From Sorangium aterium (GTDB taxonomy: Bacteria; Myxococcota_A; Polyangia; Polyangiales; Polyangiaceae), in the NCBI RefSeq assembly GCF_028368935.1, contig NZ_JAQNDK010000001.1, forward strand, positions 1,364,001-1,428,000: 64,000 nt of DNA, read 5' to 3'. The position numbers and the translations under genes were made by a program. Below, piece after piece: positions 44,951-53,363 of the stretch; position 1 is the stretch's first letter; each line of letters begins with the position of its first letter. The notes under the pieces were generated by a model that searched no databases, was not told the DNA's origin, and saw only the letters and a list, made by a program, of their open reading frames with translations.

Positions 44951-45925
44951 TCAGCCGAGGGCTTCCAGGAAGCTGTCGAGCGACAGGTCGGTCCGGGCGA
45001 CGAGCGCGTCGAGCTCCGGCCCGAGCGCATGTCGGGAAACGTGCTCCTCGACCCGTGGAGGTCCGCAGAGATCGGCGATGTGTTCGGCCTGGGTGGTCGG
45101 CGCGATCATCTCGCGGAACGAGCCCACGTGGGGGGGACCGAGGTGGAGGAGCAGGGTGCGCTGGGGTGTCCAGAACGCGTTCATCAGCGTGCGTCCCCAT
45201 TTCGACAGGCGGCGGGTCATGTCCATCCACACGGCGGCGGCGTAGGCGTCTCCTGCGCCGAGCGGCAGCCTGAGGGCGAGCCCTGTCCTAGGGAGCTCCT
45301 GACCGCGGAATGGGATCACCGAGTCGAGGATGTTCTGCAGCACCCAGAAGCGGCTCGCGTCGGTGCCGAAGCCGGCGTCCCAGAGCGCCTTCATCGGCTG
45401 GGTCCTCAGCCACGCGCGGTAGGCGGCGTGCGCCGCGTCGGGGTCGTCGAGCGACGGCGGCGCGATCTGGGAGACGCGGTGGAGGAAGGCGTCGACGGGC
45501 AGGGTCCTGCCGTTCGCAGCGGCGTCGTGGGCTGCGGCGAGGAGGGGGAAGAGGGTGATGGGGAGCGACGGCCCGGCGGAGACGAGTTGATCGTAATCGT
45601 AGGACCCGAACACCACCATCGGGTAGAGCCGCCCGGCGTTATCGCCGCTGGCGGCCCAGGCGCCCACGAGCCCGCGGGTGGGCGGCTCGTCGCCCTTCGG
45701 TTCGCCGTGGAAGACGAAGAGGCCCAGGGCGGTCTGGTAGTGCGCGTCGAAATGGGCGCCCATGGCGCGCCGGGCGAAATCGATGGACGCGCCCAGCCAG
45801 CGGTCGAAGGCCGCGAGCTCTTCTCCGCCTGCGTTCAGCCGGATGAAATCGCCCGTGGCGGGCAGCTTGCCGAAGCAGCCGATCTGCGGCGGAGCGGCAG
45901 GGCCCTTCTTGCGGCGCCAGAACAT
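44951..45925 (-). CDS. tagF: T6SS-associated TagF-family protein
   Basis: This 324-residue protein begins IGCFGKLPATGDFIRLNAGG, the hallmark of the TagF/ImpM (DUF2094) family, followed by the FDRWLGASIDFAR and YPMVVFGSYDYDQ segments. TagF is known as a post-translational repressor of T6SS in some species, where it is tied to FHA/PpkA signalling; a TagH/FHA protein is encoded nearby. It is set apart from tssM by about 530 bases containing two inverted palindromic elements. Confidence 0.92.
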   Translation of the reverse strand: MFWRRKKGPAAPPQIGCFGKLPATGDFIRLNAGGEELAAFDRWLGASIDFARRAMGAHFDAHYQTALGLFVFHGEPKGDEPPTRGLVGAWAASGDNAGRLYPMVVFGSYDYDQLVSAGPSLPITLFPLLAAAHDAAANGRTLPVDAFLHRVSQIAPPSLDDPDAAHAAYRAWLRTQPMKALWDAGFGTDASRFWVLQNILDSVIPFRGQELPRTGLALRLPLGAGDAYAAAVWMDMTRRLSKWGRTLMNAFWTPQRTLLLHLGPPHVGSFREMIAPTTQAEHIADLCGPPRVEEHVSRHALGPELDALVARTDLSLDSFLEALG

Positions 45926-45985
45926 GACTGCTGGGAGTGAACCACGAACCGCTCACCGAGCGCTACCACCTTCCCGGTTGCGGGG

Positions 45986-46179
45986 GAGCGTGCGGGGAGG
46001 GAGCCGGGCGCGCGGGGGCGGCGGGGGGCCCTCCCGCGAACTCGCGCCTTTTGGTGGCCATTGCCACATGCGCGGATGAGCCGAGATCATTCGCGTCCCG
46101 CTCCGGCGCGGGCCGGCGCTCGGATTCGCGGGGCCCTCCCCCGCCGCCCCCGCGCGCCCGGCCCCCTCCCCGCACGCTC
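45986..46179. repeat. Palindromic element copy 1 between tssM and tagF
   Basis: Arms of 55 bases (45986-46040 and 46125-46179) are inverted copies with about 48 of 55 matching by eye, around a central region of about 84 bases. Transcribed, it would form a long GC-rich hairpin. The central sequence is homologous, inverted, to that of the second element at 46248-46444. No open reading frame in it is convincing. Confidence 0.8.
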
Positions 46180-46247
46180 CGTTCCAGTCCGCGCGACCCG
46201 TCCCCCCGTCCAGGATCCTTGCCCCTCTCTTCCCCCCTTTTCACAAA

Positions 46248-46444
46248 GAGCCAGCGGGGGAGGGGGTGTCGTGCGGGGGGCCGGCGGGGTAGGGCCCCGC
46301 GAACCCGAGCGCCGGCCCGCATCGGAGCGCCTCGCGCCCGGTCTCGGCTCCCCCGTTCTCACGGCAACGGCCCCCCAAAAGGCGCGAGTTCGCGGGAGGG
46401 GCCCCCGCCGGCCCCCCGCACGACACCCCCTCCCCCGCTGGCTC
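46248..46444. repeat. Palindromic element copy 2, inverted relative to copy 1
   Basis: Arms of 57 bases (46248-46304 and 46388-46444) are nearly perfect inverted copies (about 50 matches) around a central region of about 83 bases. The centre reads, on the opposite strand, like the centre of copy 1 (shared CTCGCGCCTTTTGG and GGGCCGGCGCTCGG). Only 15 bases separate it from the tssM stop, so it could end or stabilise the tssM mRNA. The 68 bases between the copies are C-rich. Confidence 0.82.
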
Positions 46445-46458
46445 CGTTGCTGTCTACC

Positions 46459-49400
46459 TCACCCTTTGCCGAAGCGATCGCCGATGCTGGCAGGGCAGTT
46501 GGTCGCCCGGAAGAAGCTCGTCGGGAACGGGTGGTTCCCGCGGGTCGGCCGGATCTCCATGGTCACGATCACAGGCGGCGCGGTCATCTGCCAGGTCACC
46601 GTGAACAGCTCGTCGTTGTCCTTCTGGGCGGTGGTCGTCCCGGCCTCGAAGAGCCGGAAGATCCCCCACGGCCCTTCGCGCACGAGCTCCTCGTCGAGCC
46701 CGCCCGCGCCGCGCACCTGGATCCTCGCGCCCTTCGCGCCTTCGCCCGGCCAGTTGAAGGTGTGCCAGAACTCCTTCTCGTTGCGATAGAGCCTCTTCTG
46801 GCCGTCGACCTCGAAGACCACCTCGCTCACGATCGGGCTGACCGTCTTCATGTTGATGTGGAAGACGACCTTCGGCTCCGCCCCGCCGCTGCTCCCGAAG
46901 AGCGCGTCGGAGATCTCGTTCGAGCGCCGGAGGCAGTTGTACAGGTTCGCGCTGAACGGCGTGAACGGCTTCGCCGCCTGCGGCTGCCCCGACAGGTGGG
47001 CCTTCGGGAAGAACTCGTGCCCGACCTGGTAGTGGAAGCCCTTGAGGTACGTCTCGTAGAAGCCCCAGAGCACCCCGTCCTTCGGCTTGAAGAAGGCCAT
47101 CGCGTCCTCGAGCGACGCGTCGCGCGACGAGGCGAGGTTGAACGGGTAGCGGTCCTTGATCTTGTCGCGGTAGTGCGGCCAGACCTCGACCTCCCAGATC
47201 CCGCTCGCCGCGCCGCCTGCGCGCCGCACGACGGCCTTGTACGCCTGCCGGAGGGGGTTCATGAGGAGCGGCTCCATCAGCCGCTGCCCGTTCTGGTCCA
47301 TCGAGAGCAGCAGCCCCTGGGTCTCCTTCACCGCGTCCTGGAACGCCTCCGTGGCCTTCGAGGTGTCCGCGTCCGGCGGCCCGTCCTCGACGACGCTCAT
47401 CTCCCCTGCCAGCCGCTCGAGGTGGCCCACGTACTGGCCGAGCTTGGGCGGGGGCGGCGGGGGCTGCCCTTCGCCTGCCGGCGGCTGGGGCACCCCGAAG
47501 CTGGCCATCGACTCGAACTTGTCGGGCACCGGATCGTAGTGCTCGCGCTGGTTCCCCGTGAGCATCGAGTCGACCCGCACGCCCGTCCGCCGATCGACCT
47601 TCTGCGCGATCATGTCCTTGGCCCTGTCGAGCAGGCCGCCGTCCGCCGTCAGCAGGCTCGGCTTCTCGTCCTTCCCGAACTGCGTCTCGTCCGAGAGCCG
47701 CTGGAGCAGCCGCCGGTAGGGCCAGTCGGGCGTGGAGAGCACCCTGAACTCGTGGATCGCGTCCCGGTTCGTCTTCGGGACGTCGACCTGGATGTCGCGG
47801 AAGAACGCCTCCCACTGCGCGATGTACGCGTTGTCGTAGTCCTGCCGGACGCGGTCGAGCTCCTTCTGGATCTGGTCGCCCTGCCGCTTCTCGTCGCTCG
47901 ACAGCGGGAGCACCCAGAGCTCGCGCTCGAGCTTCTTCCTCCCCTCCTTCAGCGACTCGAGCACCTGCGCGTGCCCCTTGGCCGTGTAGGGCCCCTGCAC
48001 CTCGAACCACGTCCCGCCCCGGTTCTTCTGCGCGCTGTGGATGACGGTCAGCACCTCGGACCGATCCGCGAACATCTCGTTGAGCGACACCGGCGGGTAC
48101 TTCAGGTTCTCCGGCGTGTTCGGCCCCGACTCGTCGTACTTCTGATCGATCAGGCTCGTTACAAACTGATCGTAGTAGCGCTTCGTCGGGTCGACCCGCA
48201 GCAGGTCGGCGCGCGCCCGGGCGATGAGCGGCTCGTTCAGCTCCTCGGCCTCGAGCTTCTTCCGCCGCACGAGGTCGATGTAATACGCGACGTGCGGCGT
48301 GAGCCGCTCCTTGAGCTCGCTCTCGGGCAGATCGGTGAACGGCTTCAGGGTGTCGGCCCAGACCTGGACGAGCCGCCCGGTCTGCCACCGCGCCGCCTGC
48401 TCATCCATGTGGCCCTGGTACTCCTTGCCGAGCAGGAGATAGCTCCGCAGGGCGTTGTAGCCGTCCAGGAACTCCCCTTCGCGCACCTTCTCGAGCTTCG
48501 CCTCGAGCTGCGCCTTCGCAGGGCTGACGAAGCCCTGCTTCAAGCTCATGATGTACTGGCCCATCGTCGGCGGGAACAGCTTGTCCCCCTGGAACATGAA
48601 CCAGCCGTACTCGATCGGCGTGTTCTCGACGTAACCGTCGAGCTTCCCCACGTGCTCCTGCAGCCGATCGAGCTTGTCGATGTTCGCGCGCACGTTCGGC
48701 GGCGTGCCGGCCCGCCCGGACCAGTCCACGAACGCGATCTCGTCCGAGATGCGCCGGGTCTCGGCGACGAGCGCCTTGTTGTTGAAGTACGAGATCAGCG
48801 CCGGCAGGAGGAACAGCAGCGCCACGAGCGCCGCGGCCGCCGCGACCAGGATCCGCTGCATCCGCCGCCGCCGAAGCTCCGCCTCGGAGCGCGCGGCGAG
48901 GTCCTGATCCGGGAAGACAACGTTGGTGAAAACGTCGTGCAGGAAGAAGCTCTTCGACTCCTTCGGGACCGCGGCGTCCTCCTCGCCCTCGCCGAGCCCC
49001 GCGCGGAGCCCGAACGCGCGCCCCATCGCCCCGACCACGCGGTCGAGCGGCCGCCCCTCCTGGACGCCGCTCGTGAAGTAGAACCCGCGCAGGATCGGCG
49101 TGGGCGCCGCGCCCGCCTTGGGCGCGAACGCCGCCGCGATGAAGTCCGACAGGTTGCGCTTCACCGCCGCGAACTCGAGCGGGAACTGGTAGCTCTTCTC
49201 CTTCACCTCGCGGTTGCGCTCGCCGATGAGCCGCTTCGTCAGCCGCGCGTGGAGCTTCTCGACGAGCACGTCGAACTCGCGGTCGAAGATCTTCCCGGGC
49301 TCGTCCTTGTTCTCGTCGAGCCGCACGGTGGCGCCCCACGCCTGGGCGCGCTCGCTCTTCTTCAGGTCGCCGAAGTACTCGGTGAAGCCCGCCACCAGGT

Positions 49401-50175
49401 CGCTCTTCGTGAAGAGCACGTAGACCGGCAGGACCATGTGCAGCGTCTGCTGCATCTCGTCGATGCGCGCGCGGATCTTCTTGCCGGTCTGATCGATCTG
49501 CTCGTCGCTCGCGTCGAGCAGCTCGCTCAGGCTCACCGCGACGATGACGCCGTTCAGCGGCTTGTGCTCGCGGTGCTGCAGCAGGGTCTCGAGGAACGCC
49601 ATCCACTCGTCGTGGTCGTCGCTCTCGGTCGTGTACCGGCCGGCCGTGTCGAGGAGGATCGCCTCGTTCGTGAACCACCACTCGCAGTTCCTCGTGCCGC
49701 CGACGCCGCGCACGCCGGTGCGCTCGGGGTCGACGTACGGGAACACGAGCCCGGAGTGCCGGAGGGCAGTGGTCTTGCCTGCCCCGGGCGGGCCGACCAT
49801 CACGTACCAGGGGAGGACGTAGAGCGCGTCGGCGCCCCGCTTGCCCCCGCCGAGCTTCGAGGCCTTGAGCGCGGCGATGCCCTCCTGCATCTGCCGGTTG
49901 AGCTCCTGGATCTCCGCGCGCCGCTCCGGCTTCGCGTTGATCACCTGCTCCTGCGCCTGCTGCGCGATCGCCTTCTCGAGCGCCCGCGCGGCGCGCGCCG
50001 CGCGGATGCGCCTATAGATCGCCAGCCCGACGAGCACCGCGAGGACGACCGCCGTCGCCACGAGCGGGATCTCGATCGGGAACGCCTCGGCCCCCTCCCC
50101 TGCCGCCGGGCGCAGCATGAACCACACTCCCCACACGGCGGTGAGGAACAGGGCGCTCAGGATCCACAGCCACAT
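46459..50175 (-). CDS. tssM: T6SS inner-membrane protein TssM (IcmF)
   Basis: This 1238-residue protein has two N-terminal membrane segments (residues 1-20 and about 36-54), then a cytoplasmic NTPase-like domain with an intact Walker A GPPGAGKTTALRH (128-140). A third membrane segment lies near 443-465 (ILVAAAAALVALLFLLPALI), followed by the large periplasmic IcmF-related part ending in a beta-rich domain (about 1120-1238). With TssL and TssJ it forms the trans-envelope complex. Many TssM proteins lack the Walker motif; here it is complete. It is 41 bases downstream of tssL. Confidence 0.95.
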   Translation of the reverse strand: MWLWILSALFLTAVWGVWFMLRPAAGEGAEAFPIEIPLVATAVVLAVLVGLAIYRRIRAARAARALEKAIAQQAQEQVINAKPERRAEIQELNRQMQEGIAALKASKLGGGKRGADALYVLPWYVMVGPPGAGKTTALRHSGLVFPYVDPERTGVRGVGGTRNCEWWFTNEAILLDTAGRYTTESDDHDEWMAFLETLLQHREHKPLNGVIVAVSLSELLDASDEQIDQTGKKIRARIDEMQQTLHMVLPVYVLFTKSDLVAGFTEYFGDLKKSERAQAWGATVRLDENKDEPGKIFDREFDVLVEKLHARLTKRLIGERNREVKEKSYQFPLEFAAVKRNLSDFIAAAFAPKAGAAPTPILRGFYFTSGVQEGRPLDRVVGAMGRAFGLRAGLGEGEEDAAVPKESKSFFLHDVFTNVVFPDQDLAARSEAELRRRRMQRILVAAAAALVALLFLLPALISYFNNKALVAETRRISDEIAFVDWSGRAGTPPNVRANIDKLDRLQEHVGKLDGYVENTPIEYGWFMFQGDKLFPPTMGQYIMSLKQGFVSPAKAQLEAKLEKVREGEFLDGYNALRSYLLLGKEYQGHMDEQAARWQTGRLVQVWADTLKPFTDLPESELKERLTPHVAYYIDLVRRKKLEAEELNEPLIARARADLLRVDPTKRYYDQFVTSLIDQKYDESGPNTPENLKYPPVSLNEMFADRSEVLTVIHSAQKNRGGTWFEVQGPYTAKGHAQVLESLKEGRKKLERELWVLPLSSDEKRQGDQIQKELDRVRQDYDNAYIAQWEAFFRDIQVDVPKTNRDAIHEFRVLSTPDWPYRRLLQRLSDETQFGKDEKPSLLTADGGLLDRAKDMIAQKVDRRTGVRVDSMLTGNQREHYDPVPDKFESMASFGVPQPPAGEGQPPPPPPKLGQYVGHLERLAGEMSVVEDGPPDADTSKATEAFQDAVKETQGLLLSMDQNGQRLMEPLLMNPLRQAYKAVVRRAGGAASGIWEVEVWPHYRDKIKDRYPFNLASSRDASLEDAMAFFKPKDGVLWGFYETYLKGFHYQVGHEFFPKAHLSGQPQAAKPFTPFSANLYNCLRRSNEISDALFGSSGGAEPKVVFHINMKTVSPIVSEVVFEVDGQKRLYRNEKEFWHTFNWPGEGAKGARIQVRGAGGLDEELVREGPWGIFRLFEAGTTTAQKDNDELFTVTWQMTAPPVIVTMEIRPTRGNHPFPTSFFRATNCPASIGDRFGKG

Positions 50176-50216
50176 CGGAAGTCTCCCTCGGGAACAGCAG
50201 AGAACGGCGGAGTCGC

Positions 50217-50894
50217 CTAGGTCCCCGTGCTGATCAGCTTCTTGATCTGGTCGGCCACGCCCTCCGCGTCCGAGGCCACGACGAGCCGGAGCACGATGAC
50301 CACGAGGACGGCCAGCACGAGCAGCCCGAGCGCGATGGCCAGGTAGGGCAGCTCGCGGCGCACCGCGTTCGCCCCGCCGTCCTTGCGCTCCGCGTTCGGC
50401 GCGAGGACCTCACCGCCGCCCTCGGAGACAGCGACGTGGTTGCCCACGCCCTCGATCACGGCGCCGAGGCCCTCCTGCTGGCGCAGACGATATTTCCCCT
50501 GGAAGCCGAGGGCCAAGCAGAGGAAGTAGATTTGCGCGACGTGGTTCCTGCCGCGCTGGCCGTAGAGGTTGTCGAGGTTCGTGAAGAACCCGTCGCCGGC
50601 CGTGTTCAGCTGGAAGAACTGGAACTGCAGCGGGTTCTGGAGCCACTGCGTCCTCCCCGGCCAGTTCGAGTTGAAGATCACCTCGTCGGCGAAGGCCGCG
50701 AGCGCGAACTTCGCGTCGATCATGTCCTGCTCGGGGATGCGCGCTTCCCGCCCGTTCTGCATCATCGTGTCGAACAGGCCGAGGACGCGCCGCTGGAGGA
50801 TGTCGGGCGCCGGGAGGTCGCGCGAGTTCCTGAGCTGCAGGATCAGCGAGAGCACGTCGGAGCACACAAAGTACATCGTCTGCGAGAGGCTCAT
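50217..50894 (-). CDS. tssL: T6SS membrane protein TssL (DotU)
   Basis: This 225-residue DotU-type protein has a cytoplasmic helical domain (MYFVCSDVLSLILQLRNSRD, DAKFALAAFADEVIFNSNWP, NHVAQIYFLCLALGFQGKYR) and one C-terminal membrane anchor (ELPYLAIALGLLVLAVLVVI). It lacks the peptidoglycan-binding OmpA domain that some TssL proteins have. It pairs with TssM in the inner membrane. It lies between tssK and tssM. Confidence 0.95.
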   Translation of the reverse strand: MSLSQTMYFVCSDVLSLILQLRNSRDLPAPDILQRRVLGLFDTMMQNGREARIPEQDMIDAKFALAAFADEVIFNSNWPGRTQWLQNPLQFQFFQLNTAGDGFFTNLDNLYGQRGRNHVAQIYFLCLALGFQGKYRLRQQEGLGAVIEGVGNHVAVSEGGGEVLAPNAERKDGGANAVRRELPYLAIALGLLVLAVLVVIVLRLVVASDAEGVADQIKKLISTGT

Positions 50895-50928
50895 GGGCTC
50901 CTCACCCGGAGGGGGCGGCCTGACACGT

Positions 50929-52290
50929 TCACTTTCCTGCCGGGACGGCGATCAGCCGGAGATCGACCTTTTGCGGTTCGATCGGCTGGTAGATAGCGAT
51001 CGTGCCAGAGCCGAGGATATCGTTCCAGTAATCGCCATTCTGGTTGACGCGGAGGTAGACGAGGCCCGGCTTGATCGGGATGGCGCCCGGCGGCCGGTAC
51101 TCGATGGCGACGTTCACGCCGGGCGTCGCGGAGTGCAGGATGTGCCCGATCTGCGTCCACGAGCCGATCTTGAGCAGGCGCGGGAGCCGCTCGCGCAGCG
51201 TGGCCTCGTCCGTGCCCTTCGCCTCGAGGAACATCTCGTGGCTGCGGGGCAGCTTCGGGTCCTCGAACCTGCCGAGGTACATGCCGTCCTCGCGCTTCTC
51301 GAGCGGCACGATGACGAACTGCTCCGTGACAACCTCGTTGATGAGCCTCCAGGCCCGGTCGAACATCGGCTCGAGGACGCCATCGAGCTCGAGGTAGTTG
51401 AACTTGGGGATCGTCGTCGGATCGCTGTCGGTCGCTGCAAAGGTGCAGAGCTCTCCGATGAGCGAGCCGAGGACGACATAACACTGCTCCGGGTGCGCGC
51501 CGCCGTGGTCGACGAGGTGCGACACGATCGGGATGTACGAGTTCAGGGTATGGAGCAGCCAGAACTTGGTGAGGTCGGAGGCCTGGAAGTCGACCGACGC
51601 CGCGCTCCGCATCCGCCGCCCCTCGACGAGCGACTTCTGCTTGCCGACGAGCGCCGAGAGCACGCGGCGGAGGCCGGACATGATGTGATCCGACGTGTTG
51701 ATGCGGAGGACCGACGGGATGAAGCTCTTCCGCAGGGCGATCGCGCCGGAGCTGTCGCGGACGAGCTGCGCGATGCGCACGGTCTGGTAGGCGTCGCGCG
51801 GCTCGGTGCCGAAGAGGAGCCGCAGGTTGGTGCGGGCCCAGGTGACCGACTGCTCGTTGCGCCCGGAGTTCACGTCCGGGACCGTCGTCTGGGCGGCCAC
51901 GAACCGCTGGGCGGGGCCTACCTTCGCAGGGTCCAGGCTGATGTTCGCCGCGGTCTCGCGCAGGTTCGGGATGCCGAGGAAGACGTCGAGCGTCTTCAAG
52001 GCGGCCGGGAAGGCGCCCTCGAGCGGCCGCGCCTCGACCTGGTCTTCGCCGCGATCGCCGATGAAGAACGGCGTGCCGTCGGGGAAGACGCCGTGGCATT
52101 TGACCACCTTGAACTGCCCAGCGGAGAGCGCTCGCTCATCGAACTGGGCGGACGTGATGCCCCAGTCATAGCCAACGACGGCGTGGAGGCGCGCGTGGAG
52201 CAGCGTCTCGTGGTAGGCGTCCGTTTGCTGCAGGTGCTGAGGGGTCATGAAGAGCCCCTCGGTCCAGACCGGCTTGCGCGGGTGAATCAT
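50929..52290 (-). CDS. tssK: T6SS baseplate protein TssK
   Basis: This 453-residue protein matches TssK throughout: the start KPVWTEGLFMTPQHLQQTDA, a middle segment LWLLHTLN-like (KFWLLHTLNSYIPIVSHLVD) and the C-terminal region VNVAIEYRPPGAIPIKPGL. TssK trimers connect the baseplate to the TssL/TssM complex. It lies 34 bases before tssL, consistent with the usual JKLM order. Confidence 0.96.
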   Translation of the reverse strand: MIHPRKPVWTEGLFMTPQHLQQTDAYHETLLHARLHAVVGYDWGITSAQFDERALSAGQFKVVKCHGVFPDGTPFFIGDRGEDQVEARPLEGAFPAALKTLDVFLGIPNLRETAANISLDPAKVGPAQRFVAAQTTVPDVNSGRNEQSVTWARTNLRLLFGTEPRDAYQTVRIAQLVRDSSGAIALRKSFIPSVLRINTSDHIMSGLRRVLSALVGKQKSLVEGRRMRSAASVDFQASDLTKFWLLHTLNSYIPIVSHLVDHGGAHPEQCYVVLGSLIGELCTFAATDSDPTTIPKFNYLELDGVLEPMFDRAWRLINEVVTEQFVIVPLEKREDGMYLGRFEDPKLPRSHEMFLEAKGTDEATLRERLPRLLKIGSWTQIGHILHSATPGVNVAIEYRPPGAIPIKPGLVYLRVNQNGDYWNDILGSGTIAIYQPIEPQKVDLRLIAVPAGK

Positions 52291-52471
52291 GTCGCCCGTC
52301 CAGTCTTATCAGATGTGCCGTGCGCGGCGTCGCGAAAGCGGGTCGGGCGCGGGGAGCGACGACGCTGCGCTGCGCGCATCGGACCGCTCGTCGTCGACGG
52401 GGACCGCGCGGTCACGTCGCGCACGTCGCGTGGACTGCAGCTGGGAGGACGACCTGCGCGCGCCACGGCCA

Positions 52472-53263
52472 TCACTTCCCCGGGCGAGCGGGCGCCTCCG
52501 GCGCGGCCACCTTCTTCGGCAGGCTGAGCCGGCGAACGGCGCTCGCGTTGGGGAACATCGACTCGTCGAACTCGACCCCGTTGTCGATCTTTGTCGAGTC
52601 GATGAAGAACGCGACCCGCGGATCGGCCACGGGCGGACCAGCGTCGGACTCGCGGCCGCCGCACTGGGCCTCTCCGGGCGGGAGCGGGAATTCGTAGAAG
52701 GTCTTCCAGCTGTTGCCCTTCGGGCTGTGGAACAGGGCGGCGCCGACGAGGTGGCTCGCGTCGGGCAGGCGCTCGAACTTCACCTCGACGAGGTCGTTCG
52801 GGAAGACCTCGACCTCGTCGACCTTGGCGAGGTCGTCCTCGAGCGTCTCCTTGTCCTTGAGGAGGATCTGGTCGTACGTCGCGTTCTCCATGCGCGCGCT
52901 GCTCTTCAGCTGGTAGAGCCGCACGACCACGGGCCGGGGGTTCCCGTTCTCGTTGGGGTTGATGTTGTCGGACGCGTAGATCGAGAGCGTCACGATCTGG
53001 ACGTCGCACGGCTCGGGGGCCGCGGGCGGCGGCGCGGCGGACGTGCAGCCCGAGACCGCGGCGGGCAGCGCGGCGCCGAGGCCGACCGCGAAGGTCGCCG
53101 CCGCGATGGTTGCCGCGACCTTCGCCGGGGCCGCCCCGCGGAGGAGCGACGCCGGCCGACGTCGAGGCCCCGGCCGGCGCGCCGAGCCCTCCCCTGCGGG
53201 GGAGGGCGAACGCGGCTCCCCGATCCACATCGAACGCTGTAGGAGCTTGGCGAACGGGACCAT
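52472..53263 (-). CDS. tssJ: T6SS outer-membrane lipoprotein TssJ
   Basis: This 263-residue protein has a lipobox VSGC (Cys73) after a hydrophobic segment, then a TssJ-type beta-sandwich (VQIVTLSIYASDNINPNENG, PVVVRLYQLKSSARMENATY, VEVFPNDLVEVKF). Acylated TssJ sits in the outer membrane and contacts TssM. The 72 residues before the lipid Cys are too long for a plain lipoprotein signal. The first 40 are Arg/Ser/Pro-rich and may be non-coding, but no in-frame start closer to the hydrophobic segment is evident. It lies 181 bases before tssK. Confidence 0.9.
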   Translation of the reverse strand: MVPFAKLLQRSMWIGEPRSPSPAGEGSARRPGPRRRPASLLRGAAPAKVAATIAAATFAVGLGAALPAAVSGCTSAAPPPAAPEPCDVQIVTLSIYASDNINPNENGNPRPVVVRLYQLKSSARMENATYDQILLKDKETLEDDLAKVDEVEVFPNDLVEVKFERLPDASHLVGAALFHSPKGNSWKTFYEFPLPPGEAQCGGRESDAGPPVADPRVAFFIDSTKIDNGVEFDESMFPNASAVRRLSLPKKVAAPEAPARPGK

Positions 53264-53333
53264 GCTCCGCCCAATTTATGCGGAGTCTCGCGGCCAGTAC
53301 AACTTTCGGTGTGCGAGCGGCGTCGATCGGTTC

Positions 53334-53363
53334 GTTTCAGTCCGATTCAGTCCGTTTCAGTCC
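53334..53363. repeat. Three decamer repeats across the clpV stop
   Basis: GTTTCAGTCC, GATTCAGTCC and GTTTCAGTCC stand in tandem. The third copy includes the clpV stop codon (TGA on the minus strand). The copies downstream would each offer another stop or similar ending, which suggests slippage at the gene end. Confidence 0.6.

Noticed and set aside
46061-46789. Open frame across the palindromic elements into tssM antisense
   Set aside because: Composed of inverted-repeat DNA and antisense tssM; Pro/Arg-rich without domains.
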